Shown here: in pieces, positions 1-5,931 of the stretch | Numbering within the stretch: the first letter of the stretch is position 1 | How the letters are laid out: every line of letters starts with the position of its first letter | NCBI GenBank assembly: GCA_017450535.1 | Contig: JAFSTK010000126.1 | Coordinates: forward strand, 1 to 42,228 | DNA from: Treponema sp. | GTDB lineage: Bacteria > Spirochaetota > Spirochaetia > Treponematales > Treponemataceae | Direction: 5' to 3' | Length of the DNA stretch: 42,228 bases | Position numbers and translations under genes: made by a program | The notes under the pieces: model-generated | Told to the model about the DNA's origin: nothing | Database searches by the model: none | The model's input: only the letters and a program-made list of their open reading frames with translations

Positions 1-1
1 G

Positions 2-211
2 ACGGGAATCAGCAAGGAGCGTTTTTTGGCGGAGTTTAATGGCGATAAGGCAAAGACTGCTCTGGAGTGCGATTTGGAGCGGACGGCTCGGCTCGGTATC
101 CGTGGGCTTCCTGCGTATCTTGTGGAGTACGGCGGAAAGTCGGTGCTGATAAAAGGGCTTGCCCGCTACGAACATTTTGCGGCGGCGATTGCGGAGGTTC
201 AGACGTTATAA
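2..211 (+). CDS. DsbA-family thiol oxidoreductase, C-terminal fragment (truncated by window edge)
   Basis: The reading frame is open from base 2 to the TAA at 209-211 and gives the last 69 residues of a protein that starts before the window. The stretch GIRGLPAYLVE followed by a Gly-Gly turn and a short strand looks like the cis-proline loop and last beta-strands of a DsbA/FrnE-type thioredoxin fold (known of the family: a cis-Pro loop facing the CxxC site). The active-site cysteines would lie upstream and cannot be checked. The assignment rests only on this C-terminal pattern, so the exact subfamily and the substrate are unknown. Confidence 0.55.
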   Translation, partial: TGISKERFLAEFNGDKAKTALECDLERTARLGIRGLPAYLVEYGGKSVLIKGLARYEHFAAAIAEVQTL

Positions 212-381
212 TTCAAAATCTATTTTCTATCTTTTCAAATAAATGCAATGCGCTTTATTCGAAATTCATCATAAGAAAGAATATCTTGAAGAGTGGAACT
301 CATTGTAAAGCCATTTTTTAAGGATACTGGACACATTGTATATAAAGTATTAATCATCTAAAATGATTGAATTGAATAATC

Positions 382-445
382 ACATAACAGGCACTTCAAA
401 GCCGACAGGGGGTCAAGCCTGCTGCGGTACAACCCATTGTTATGC
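382..445 (+). other. Integron attC-like recombination site
   Basis: A 64-bp imperfect inverted repeat. The outer arms are ACATAAC (382-388) and GTTATGC (439-445). Inner pairing joins CCG and CAGG (402-409) to CCTG and CGG (417-427) around a short loop. The left half contains TAACA, then TTCAAA and GCCGAC, and the right half GCGGTACAAC and GTTATG, in the order and spacing of classical attC sites such as that of aadA cassettes. The fit to the strict GTTRRRY box is not perfect because the fifth base is T. No integrase gene and no second attC lie in the window. Chromosomal integrons are known in Treponema denticola. Confidence 0.6.
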
Positions 446-448
446 CGA

Positions 449-463
449 CAGCCCACTGGGCTG
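449..463. repeat. Perfect palindrome next to the attC-like site
   Basis: CAGCCCA, one central C, then TGGGCTG: a 7-bp perfect inverted repeat beginning three bases after the attC-like right end. There is no T-run behind it, so a plain terminator role is not supported. Confidence 0.5.
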
Positions 464-597
464 CTAGTTTTGAAAGTATAAAAAATTCTATGTAAAAGTA
501 ATAATACGCTGTACACCCTTTACGAGCTAAAAGAAAAATTCCTTGCATACGGTAAATAAGGTTGTTTTTTGATTTTCTCCCGATATCGTGAGTTTTT

Positions 598-626
598 TTG
601 AAAATTTCAGAAAATTATGATATAAT
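598..626 (+). promoter_or_regulatory. Sigma70-type promoter of the DUF3791/DUF3990/Xre operon
   Basis: TTGAAA at 598-603, a 17-bp spacer and a perfect TATAAT at 621-626. Transcription should begin near 633, shortly before the ATG at 647. This rules out the in-frame TTG at 626, which overlaps the -10 box. Confidence 0.7.
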
Positions 627-646
627 TGCTTTGTTGGAAACTCAAT

Positions 647-871
647 ATGACGGAAGTACCAGTAAAAGACAAAATAGAATACACTGTTTCTCTTGTAAGC
701 GACTTTGCCAAAAAATACTCGCTTTCCACGACACAGGCATTTAATTATCTAGACCGTTTTAATGCGATTTCACTTTTGGAACAGCATTATAATGTTGCGC
801 ATACACTTTCATTTTCAGAAATGCTTGATACATTGTCATTTTATTGTAAAGACCATGGAGGCAACCTGTAA
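647..871 (+). CDS. DUF3791-family small protein (putative partner of the ART-like toxin)
   Basis: 74 residues, mostly helical, with the pattern KIEYTVSLVSDFAKKYSLS, then QAFNYLDRF and HYNVAHTLSF, typical of DUF3791. Its biochemical role is not known to me. Genes of this family commonly sit directly before DUF3990 genes, which suggests an antitoxin or accessory role (inference). The ATG at 647 is chosen because the promoter -10 box ends at 626 and GGA lies a few bases before it. The stop overlaps the next start (TAATG at 869-873), pointing to translational coupling. It is the first gene of a four-gene operon with own promoter, next to an attC-like site. Confidence 0.75.
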   Translation: MTEVPVKDKIEYTVSLVSDFAKKYSLSTTQAFNYLDRFNAISLLEQHYNVAHTLSFSEMLDTLSFYCKDHGGNL

Positions 872-1362
872 TGTTTTTGTATCACGGCTCCAATGTGGAA
901 ATAAAAGACATAGATTTAAATCTTTCTAAACCGAACAAAGATTTTGGGAAGGGCTTTTATCTTTCTAATAATTTTGAACAAGCTTACGATATTGCTATGT
1001 TCAAAGCGACATTTTTTAGAGGAACACCGCTTGTAACAAAATTTGAGTTCGATGAAAATCTCCTAAAGGATGGTAGCCTAAAAGTTCTGTCTTTTTCTGA
1101 GTATTCAAAGGATTGGGCTGACTTTGTTTTTAAAAACCGCAATCAGGAAAATCAAGATTTTTCACATGACTACGATATTGTTGTAGGTCCGATAGCAAAT
1201 GACAGAGTGGGAGCGCAAATCCGTCGTTTTGTAGAAGGCGACATCTCTTTTGACACTTTCCTGGAAAGGCTCAAATATATGAAAGGCCTTACTTTTCAGT
1301 ATTTCTTTGGGACAGAAAAAGCGATTCAAACGCTTGTAAACAAAGGACTCTGCAATGAATGA
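871..1362 (+). CDS. DUF3990 ADP-ribosyltransferase-like protein (putative toxin)
   Basis: 163 residues. It opens with FLYHGS, followed by FGKGFYLSNN near residues 26-35 and QYFFGTEKAIQTL near the C-terminus. This HG...GFYL...Q-x-F-x-T-E layout is that of DUF3990, a family related to ADP-ribosyltransferase folds: the early HG and Tyr contact NAD in such folds, and the late Glu is the candidate catalytic residue. Seen: motifs, length and operon. Inferred: NAD-dependent modification of a target, acting as the toxin of a toxin-antitoxin or phage-defence module. The gene is tightly coupled on both sides, with a TAATG junction upstream and an 8-bp overlap downstream. Its target cannot be read from the sequence. 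Confidence 0.72.
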   Translation: MFLYHGSNVEIKDIDLNLSKPNKDFGKGFYLSNNFEQAYDIAMFKATFFRGTPLVTKFEFDENLLKDGSLKVLSFSEYSKDWADFVFKNRNQENQDFSHDYDIVVGPIANDRVGAQIRRFVEGDISFDTFLERLKYMKGLTFQYFFGTEKAIQTLVNKGLCNE

Positions 1363-1573
1363 CATTGAATATCAGATAGAATGTACCACACGCGACCTTG
1401 CCACATATCTTGTAAGAGATTTTTCTTTTTCTGTAGAACAGGCGTTGCGTGCCGTATACAATTCACAAACATATCAAAAACTCTGCGACCCAAAAACTGG
1501 ACTTTTCTTTCAAAGCCCTCTTTATGTGTATGACTATCTAAAAAACGAAATCAAAACAGGAAAAATACAATGA
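1355..1573 (+). CDS. Small uncharacterised protein of the DUF3990 operon
   Basis: 72 residues. It carries a conserved-looking block around SVEQALRAVYNSQTYQKL and a later TGLFFQSPLYVYDYL. I cannot place it in a named family with certainty. Small proteins with this pattern tend to occur beside DUF3791/DUF3990 genes and may be related to DUF3791. It overlaps the DUF3990 gene by 8 bp and the following Xre gene by 4 bp (ATGA at 1570-1573), so it is co-translated with both. It may be a second antitoxin-like component (inference). Confidence 0.65.
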   Translation: MNDIEYQIECTTRDLATYLVRDFSFSVEQALRAVYNSQTYQKLCDPKTGLFFQSPLYVYDYLKNEIKTGKIQ

Positions 1574-1785
1574 GCGCAAGTTATAAAAAACTCTGGAAAC
1601 TCCTTATAGACCGCGACATGAACAAAAGCAACCTCATCAAACAGGCAAAAATCACCAGCAACATCGTAGCCAAAATGGGCAAAGGCGAAGATGTTTCAAT
1701 GGAAAGCTTGAGGAAGATTTGCATCGCGCTTGGATGTGAGATTGGAGATATTATGGAAGTGAATGCGGCTGAGAGAGAAAAGTAA
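1570..1785 (+). CDS. Xre/Cro-CI-type HTH regulator
   Basis: 71 residues covering one complete five-helix Cro/CI-like domain. It shows KLLIDRDMNKSNLIKQAKI (helices 1-2), a recognition region around ITSNIVAKMGKG, and the family-typical SMESLRKICIALGCEIGDIM. Proteins of this type usually bind operators as dimers and repress their own operon. Its position as last gene, overlapping its neighbour by ATGA, fits an autoregulator of the putative toxin-antitoxin module whose promoter is at 598-626. No obvious symmetric operator is visible around that promoter. Confidence 0.85.
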   Translation: MSASYKKLWKLLIDRDMNKSNLIKQAKITSNIVAKMGKGEDVSMESLRKICIALGCEIGDIMEVNAAEREK

Positions 1786-1870
1786 AAAATGGAAAATAAA
1801 CAAAAATTAAAAATCTGTAGTTTATTCACCGGTTTCAAATGCAGGAAACAGAAAGGGAGTTGAGGACATA

Positions 1871-1901
1871 TTAAAGCACAAAGAAGAAATCTTTAATTTT
1901 T
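1871..1901 (+). terminator. Weak possible terminator after the Xre gene
   Basis: TTAAAG (1871-1876) can pair with CTTTAA (1891-1896), followed by TTTTTG. The stem is short and AT-only apart from one G-C pair, so this is tentative. Confidence 0.3.
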
Positions 1902-1920
1902 GTAAAAAAATATAAAATGT

Positions 1921-2033
1921 CGCTTCTGCGTTAGGCACTGGAAGGGCGCGAAGCGCGTGCGGAGCACCGAACGTAGTGGAGCCTGGAAGCGCCGACCCGA
2001 AGTGAGCTGCGCGAACGAAGGGATACGCCCTGT
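1921..2033. repeat. GC-rich intergenic repeat-like element
   Basis: About 110 bp clearly richer in G+C than the surroundings, with internal hairpin GCGCGAAGCGC (1947-1957), outer arms GGGCG (1944-1948) and CGCCC (2026-2030), and repeated purine blocks such as CTGGAAG at 1938 and 1983. It reads like a dispersed intergenic repeat rather than coding sequence. The ATG at 1957 inside it is in frame with the thioesterase but is not its start. A related motif, GGAGC-(C)-AACG-AGTGG, recurs near 28909-28925. Copy number elsewhere in the genome is unknown. Confidence 0.45.
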
Positions 2034-2076
2034 GACAATCTTTCAAAAAATCGATATACTTTCTTTAGGAAAAAAA

Positions 2077-2817
2077 ATGAGCAACAATTTGATTTTTGAG
2101 ACAGAACGGGAAATCTCTTCTGCGTTTATTGATTCGTCTGTGCGGATGGGAGTTGCGCAGGCGGTGCTGATGGTTCAGGATAATTTGACTGAAAGTTTTA
2201 ATGCGATGAAATGCGACGGCGTGATTTACCGCGAAAAGTTCAATGCTTTCTGGGTGTTCACAAAGACTAAGGTGCATTTTGAGCGTCGGCCGGACTGGCG
2301 TGAAATTGTAACGGCGCGGACTTTTCCAATCGACAATCTTGGGATGCGCACTCATGTTAATACTCAGCTTGTGGATAAAAACGGTAAGACTCTTCTGCTG
2401 GCAAATCAGGAAGCATGTGTTTTAAGTCTGGAAAATCACCGGCCGATGAAAATCACAAACCTTCCCTACCCAAAAGAAAACTTTCCTGAGGCGGTTTTTT
2501 CCGAGCCTTTTGAACGCTTTCCTTCTGATTTTTCTGATGAGGATTTTGTTTTTGAGCAGGTAATCCGTTCTTCGCAGATTGATATGTCTCATCACATGAA
2601 CAACATTGAATATATCAAGCTTGCGCTTTGTGTTTTTACTGATGATTTTTTGCAGGCTCACGAAATCACGGATTTGGAAGTTCACTACACCGGTGAAAGC
2701 AAGGAAGGGCAGATTCTCAAGGTTTATAAAAAAGAAGATGCCGCACTCGCGGGAAAAGTGTACATCCACATCAAAGAAGGTGACCGCTGTGTTTTTGAGT
2801 GCTACGTCAGATTTTAA
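2077..2817 (+). CDS. Acyl-ACP thioesterase
   Basis: 246 residues with two hot-dog folds, as in the acyl-ACP thioesterase family (PF01643), which releases fatty acids from acyl carrier protein in the cytoplasm. Supporting patterns: an N-terminal half with FWVFTKTKVHFERRPDWRE and a C-terminal half with SSQIDMSHHMNNIEYIKL, where the Asn/His pair matches the second hot-dog active-site block. The ATG at 2077 is preceded by AGGA at 2067-2070. An earlier in-frame ATG at 1957 would add 40 residues encoded by a GC-rich repeat and is rejected. It stands alone between the accessory patch and the arsenic locus. Confidence 0.88.
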   Translation: MSNNLIFETEREISSAFIDSSVRMGVAQAVLMVQDNLTESFNAMKCDGVIYREKFNAFWVFTKTKVHFERRPDWREIVTARTFPIDNLGMRTHVNTQLVDKNGKTLLLANQEACVLSLENHRPMKITNLPYPKENFPEAVFSEPFERFPSDFSDEDFVFEQVIRSSQIDMSHHMNNIEYIKLALCVFTDDFLQAHEITDLEVHYTGESKEGQILKVYKKEDAALAGKVYIHIKEGDRCVFECYVRF

Positions 2818-2859
2818 TCTGTGACGATGTGACTCTACACCAACATCTCCTGCTCTGCG

Positions 2860-3066
2860 CTATTCCCATTTTGTTTTATTCGCAAAGAGCACTAGCGCAA
2901 GCATGACCGGAACTTCCGTAAGCACGCCAACCGTTGTTGCCAGAGCCGCAGGACTTGAAGCTCCAAACAGCGCGACTGCAACTGCCACAGCAAGCTCAAA
3001 AAAGTTTGATGCACCAATCATTCCTGCCGGAGCCGCAATATCGTGCGGAAGTTTCATATTTACCAC
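2860..3066 (-). pseudogene. C-terminal remnant of an Acr3-type arsenite efflux pump
   Basis: The 68 residues from GTG 3066 (or 65 from ATG 3057) match only the end of the Acr3/ArsB3 family: [20 protein letters not shown], then [20 protein letters not shown] and a short tail. Intact Acr3 proteins have about 340 residues and ten membrane helices, so roughly four fifths are missing. Immediately upstream lies a promoter/operator 85 percent identical to that of the neighbouring permease gene, as if a deletion joined the promoter to the last codons. A frame with a start remains, so a short peptide could be made, but arsenite transport is not expected. Confidence 0.75.
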
Positions 3067-3075
3067 CTATCTGAT

Positions 3076-3126
3076 ATATAGGTAATTATCAATATGATAA
3101 TAATATGTCAGATAGATAGATGCCAA
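3076..3126 (-). promoter_or_regulatory. Promoter and ArsR-type operator of the acr3 remnant
   Basis: On the minus strand: TTGGCA (3126-3121), an 18-bp spacer, TATTAT (3102-3097), then a dyad (3076-3095) whose half ATATTGATA is intact and whose other half is degraded. Bases 3087-3126 match 4411-4450 at 34 of 40 positions. Confidence 0.65.
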
Positions 3127-3131
3127 TATGT

Positions 3132-3374
3132 TTATTTTGTAGAAAGAAGTTTTTTTACTTCATCAACCTTAAGGACTTTGCCGCAGGAAACTACTTTCCC
3201 GTTGACCATTAAAGCCGGCATGCTCATTACACCGTATTCCATGATTCTCTGCAGATCTGTAACATATTCCAGATTAACTGCAAGATTCATTTCTGCAAGT
3301 GCGTCAATTACATTCTGATGAAGGGTCTGGCAATTTTTGCAACCGCTTCCCAACACTATTACTTGATTTTTCAT
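3132..3374 (-). CDS. Small thioredoxin-like CxxC protein (redox-active disulfide family)
   Basis: 80 residues. GSGCKNCQTL near the N-terminus gives the CxxC centre, MSMPALMVNGKVV supplies the cis-Pro loop (MPAL), and the fold is the short glutaredoxin/thioredoxin type (TM0996/MTH895-like). The ATG at 3374 overlaps the TGA of the permease (ATGA, 3374-3371); a longer reading from 3437 lies inside the permease gene and is rejected. Small CxxC proteins of this family are regularly found beside ArsP-type permeases. A role in reducing or relaying thiols for the permease or its metalloid substrate is inferred, not shown. Confidence 0.8.
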   Translation of the reverse strand: MKNQVIVLGSGCKNCQTLHQNVIDALAEMNLAVNLEYVTDLQRIMEYGVMSMPALMVNGKVVSCGKVLKVDEVKKLLSTK

Positions 3375-4375
3375 ACCATTAATGCCCCCTGCACCGCATT
3401 GAACACATAACCCACGACAATAATTCCAACCACGCAAATTGCGATGAATACAGCGAGCAGTTTTGACTTAACCACATTTTTGAGCATAACAAGCGACGGA
3501 AGGCTCAGAGTCGTCACCGCCATCATAAAGCTCAAGACCACGCCCAAAAGCGCGCCCTTTGCAAGCAGACTCTCAGCAATCGGGATGCAGCCGAAAATGT
3601 CCGCGTACATCGGAACTCCCAGCAGCGTTGCAAGAACCACACCGAACGGATTTTTATCACCGAGAACAGTTGTAATCCAGCTTTCCGGAATCCAGTTGTG
3701 AATGAACGCACCGATTGTAACGCCCGCAAGAATGTACGGAAATACTTTTTTGAGTGTAGAAAGCACTGAGTCCAGTGAGTTGCGAAGCCGTTCTTTTTGT
3801 GTCGGTTTTTCGCCCTCAAACTCTGCTGCGTTTGCCTTTGCGTTCCGAATAAAATCTGCGACCTGGTCTTCCATATGAAGATGCTCGATAATCGTTCCGC
3901 CTGCGACCGCAATCACAAGACCTGTGACCACATACGCAAGCGCAATCTTCCAGCCAAAGATGCTCATCAAAAGCACAAGGCTTCCCAAATCAACCATTGG
4001 CGAAGAAATCAAAAAACTGAACGTCACTCCAAGCGGAAGCCCTGCCTGTGTGAATCCCATAAAAATCGGAATCGACGAGCATGAGCAGAACGGCGTAACC
4101 GTGCCGAGAAGAGCCGCAACGCTCCGTGCCCCCAAGCCAGAAAACCGTCCCATAATCTTTCGGCTTCGTTCTGGCGGAAAATATGACTGAATATAGGAAA
4201 TGATAAAAATGAGGACGAAAAGCAGAACCGTGATTTTTACGACGTCGTACACAAAAAACTGAATACTCGCCCCAAGTTGCCCAGCTGTATCAAGACCACA
4301 TGCGTTCAAAAGCTGACCGACAAGCACATTCAGCCAGCGCATTCCTAAAATCTGATTTTGAAAGAAATTCCACAC
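3371..4375 (-). CDS. ArsP-type permease (PF03773 family), probable organoarsenical or metalloid exporter
   Basis: 334 residues, with about eight hydrophobic helices. The key block GTVTPFCSCSSIPIF (two cysteines in the membrane, CSCS) and FLISSPMVDLGSLVLL are hallmarks of the PF03773 permease family that includes ArsP. A charged cytoplasmic loop lies in the middle (EGEKPTQKERLRNSLD). The start is taken as GTG 4375, eight bases after AGGAG; the upstream GTG at 4384 overlaps that AGGAG. The gene is followed by the CxxC protein with a 4-bp overlap and preceded by a strong promoter with an ArsR-type dyad, so expression on metalloid exposure is likely. The substrate (methylarsenite, arsenite or other) cannot be decided. 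Confidence 0.82.
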   Translation of the reverse strand: MWNFFQNQILGMRWLNVLVGQLLNACGLDTAGQLGASIQFFVYDVVKITVLLFVLIFIISYIQSYFPPERSRKIMGRFSGLGARSVAALLGTVTPFCSCSSIPIFMGFTQAGLPLGVTFSFLISSPMVDLGSLVLLMSIFGWKIALAYVVTGLVIAVAGGTIIEHLHMEDQVADFIRNAKANAAEFEGEKPTQKERLRNSLDSVLSTLKKVFPYILAGVTIGAFIHNWIPESWITTVLGDKNPFGVVLATLLGVPMYADIFGCIPIAESLLAKGALLGVVLSFMMAVTTLSLPSLVMLKNVVKSKLLAVFIAICVVGIIVVGYVFNAVQGALMV

Positions 4376-4399
4376 GGGCGGCACTCCTATCCGTCAAAT

Positions 4400-4450
4400 A
4401 TATCGATATTTATCAATATGAGTATAATTAGACAGATAGATAGATGTCAA
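4400..4450 (-). promoter_or_regulatory. Promoter and ArsR-type operator of the permease operon
   Basis: Minus strand: TTGACA (4450-4445), an 18-bp spacer, TATACT (4426-4421), then the near-perfect dyad ATATTGATA-AA-TATCGATAT (4419-4400, one mismatch) over the expected transcription start. This is the classic arrangement for repression by an ArsR/SmtB dimer. Confidence 0.75.
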
Positions 4451-4475
4451 TATGTAAAACTGCTAGGAAGCCAAT

Positions 4476-4772
4476 TTATTTGCAATCACACGAACACTGT
4501 TTTGCGCAGCTGATGTCCCCGATGACGGATTTGAACGCAGAGAACGAGTCGCATTGTATTGCGTAGTACGACCATTTGCCTTCTCTTCGCACGGAGACTA
4601 AACCAGCCTCGGAGAGAATCTTCATGTGGTGAGAAAGGGTGGGCTGCGTAACAGAAAGGGCATCAAGAATTTTGCAAGCACAGAGTTCGCCAGATGTGAG
4701 CATCTTGATGATTTTGACACGGTTTTCGTCACCCAATGCTTTACAGATTTTTGCGATTTCTTGTTCCGTCAT
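4476..4772 (-). CDS. arsR: ArsR-family metalloid-responsive repressor
   Basis: 98 residues, a winged-helix ArsR/SmtB protein. GELCACKIL near residues 28-36 carries the CxC pair that binds As(III)/Sb(III) in ArsR and opens the repressor. VTQPTLSHHMKILSEAGLV is the recognition helix region, and RREGKWSYYAI is the wing. The tail CAKQCSCDCK adds four further cysteines, an unusual end that could take part in metal sensing. It lies upstream of the permease operon on the same strand with its own promoter; operator-like dyads lie before itself, the permease gene and the acr3 remnant, so it probably controls all three. Confidence 0.9.
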   Translation of the reverse strand: MTEQEIAKICKALGDENRVKIIKMLTSGELCACKILDALSVTQPTLSHHMKILSEAGLVSVRREGKWSYYAIQCDSFSAFKSVIGDISCAKQCSCDCK

Positions 4773-4805
4773 GCAATTCCGCCTTGTAATAATTTTCTAT
4801 AAAAA

Positions 4806-4846
4806 ATATCGATAAAAATATAAAATGATGATTTATGGCATGTCAA
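4806..4846 (-). promoter_or_regulatory. Promoter of arsR with one conserved operator half-site
   Basis: Minus strand: TTGACA (4846-4841), an 18-bp spacer, TATATT (4822-4817), followed by TATCGATAT (4814-4806), identical to one arm of the permease operator. The other arm is poorly conserved, which may give weaker autorepression. Confidence 0.6.
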
Positions 4847-4913
4847 TATTTTAAGCTGCACTTTATGCAAAATACAGTTCGAAAATTCTTTCAGTGTTTT
4901 TTTGACGGAACTG

Positions 4914-4922
4914 TGCTAAACT
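4914..4922 (+). promoter_or_regulatory. Extended -10 element abutting the 4929 start
   Basis: TGCTAAACT: TG at 4914-4915 and TAAACT at 4917-4922, six bases before the ATG at 4929. No purine-rich ribosome site is present, so the transcript may begin at or next to the start codon. Confidence 0.45.
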
Positions 4923-4928
4923 AATAGT

Positions 4929-5462
4929 ATGAAGAAAAAAGAAGCTTCAGCTGTCGCATTTTTTGCCGCTCTCTGTCTTTTTCTCGCCAGTGTTGAATAC
5001 GCCATTCCTAAGCCCGTGCCATTTTTACGCCTTGGACTTACCAATGTGCCGGTTATTCTCTCATTGTATACTATGCGCCGTCGGGATACCCTCTGGCTTA
5101 TTTTGCTCAAAGTGTTGGGGCAGGGTATTCTTACAGGAACGATTTTTTCTTATGTGTTTTTATTTTCTGCAGCAGGGTCATTTGCGAGCGGCCTAACCAT
5201 GCTTGTTTTATACCCCCTCTGCAAAAAAAATCTCTCTGCAGTAGGATTAAGTTTAGCAGGTGCATTGGCGAATAATCTTGCCCAGCTTGTTCTGGCACGG
5301 TTTTTATTGTTTGGCGCAAGTACCCGATATATTGCTCCTATTCTGTTGATTACAGGCATTGTGACAGGATTTTTGCTGGGTGTATTTACCGAACAATTTA
5401 TGCGAAAAAGTCGATGGTTTGCATTGGTTTCCGCAGACTCAGCCAAGGAGGCAGCAGTATGA
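4929..5462 (+). CDS. Gx transporter / HepS1-like membrane protein (PF07456 type)
   Basis: 177 residues, five to six hydrophobic helices, with EYAIPKPVPFLRLGLTNVPV near residues 23-42. That is the hallmark of the family named 'heptaprenyl diphosphate synthase component I' or 'Gx transporter', whose members resemble ECF-type substrate-binding membrane subunits. The function is unproven in spirochaetes. It heads an operon: the next gene starts inside its stop codon (ATGA at 5459-5462). No Shine-Dalgarno site precedes the ATG. Downstream partners include a receptor with its own S-component-like membrane module, so several small-molecule-binding membrane modules sit together. Confidence 0.75.
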   Translation: MKKKEASAVAFFAALCLFLASVEYAIPKPVPFLRLGLTNVPVILSLYTMRRRDTLWLILLKVLGQGILTGTIFSYVFLFSAAGSFASGLTMLVLYPLCKKNLSAVGLSLAGALANNLAQLVLARFLLFGASTRYIAPILLITGIVTGFLLGVFTEQFMRKSRWFALVSADSAKEAAV

Positions 5463-5869
5463 GCGGATTACGCATTGGCATTGAGTGGTCAATTGTTTTT
5501 GTTCTGATGGTGCTTGCTTTTATCCGAAAAAAGCGAATTCGTTTGCTTCCGTCGCTTTTTTTGACTGTTTTTATCACATTTTTTGCACTATTATCACCAA
5601 CAGGAAAGGTACTAACTACCATTAGTTCGTTCAAAATTACACAAGAAGCCCTCTTTTTCGGTCTGCATAAAAGCGCAGTTTTGGTAGGCATGGTATTTAT
5701 AAGCCAAACTATCGTTAGTTATAAAATCCGTCTTCCAGGAACGATAGGCGCATTTGTAGCGCAAGTATTTTCATACTTTGAGCAGTTGACGGAGAAGAGG
5801 CTTTCTTTTCATAAGCATTCTGTTATTGAACAAATAGATGAAGCCTTACTTTCACTTTGGCAAATTTAA
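5459..5869 (+). CDS. Small membrane protein of unknown function
   Basis: 136 residues. Hydrophobic helices lie near residues 6-20, 28-47 and 75-92, followed by a polar, charged C-terminal region. I do not recognise a family. The start at 5459 is preceded by AAGGAGG (5445-5451), a strong ribosome site inside the upstream gene, and the 4-bp overlap couples it to the Gx-like protein; both could form a membrane complex (inference). The gene contains two exact copies of AACTA-N4-TAGTT (5614-5627 and 5707-5720), a palindrome found again in the methyltransferase gene at 14.2-14.8 kb. Confidence 0.7.
   Translation: MSGLRIGIEWSIVFVLMVLAFIRKKRIRLLPSLFLTVFITFFALLSPTGKVLTTISSFKITQEALFFGLHKSAVLVGMVFISQTIVSYKIRLPGTIGAFVAQVFSYFEQLTEKRLSFHKHSVIEQIDEALLSLWQI
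5614..5720. repeat. Two copies of the AACTA-N4-TAGTT palindrome
   Basis: AACTACCATTAGTT at 5614-5627 and AACTATCGTTAGTT at 5707-5720, inside the small membrane protein gene. Two more exact copies lie at 14201-14214 and 14766-14779. No other exact copy was found by eye in the window. Confidence 0.6.
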
Positions 5870-5931
5870 TAGCGTTTTTTCTATAGTTATGATAAAATTA
5901 AAATAGGAAAAAAAGATATAGGGATTTTGCT

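Larger units (their letters stand above)
212..597. other. Non-coding stretch with an attC-like site and a second hairpin
   Basis: No convincing gene lies between the DsbA-like stop and the promoter at 598. Bases 212-380 are AT-rich without a recognisable feature. Bases 382-463 hold an attC-like site followed immediately by a perfect palindrome (449-463), each described separately. Bases 464-597 are AT-rich with no gene or clear signal. Confidence 0.6.

Noticed and set aside
1928-1936. GCGTTAGGC, matching the attC/attI core GTTRRRY, as the second recombination site of a cassette
   Set aside because: No complementary RYYYAAC arm or inner L-box pairing is found within 150 bp on either side; it is probably part of the GC-rich repeat.
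1957-2076. Upstream extension of the acyl-ACP thioesterase from ATG 1957
   Set aside because: The extra 40 residues come from the GC-rich repeat and resemble no protein; ATG 2077 has its own AGGA site and matches the family start.
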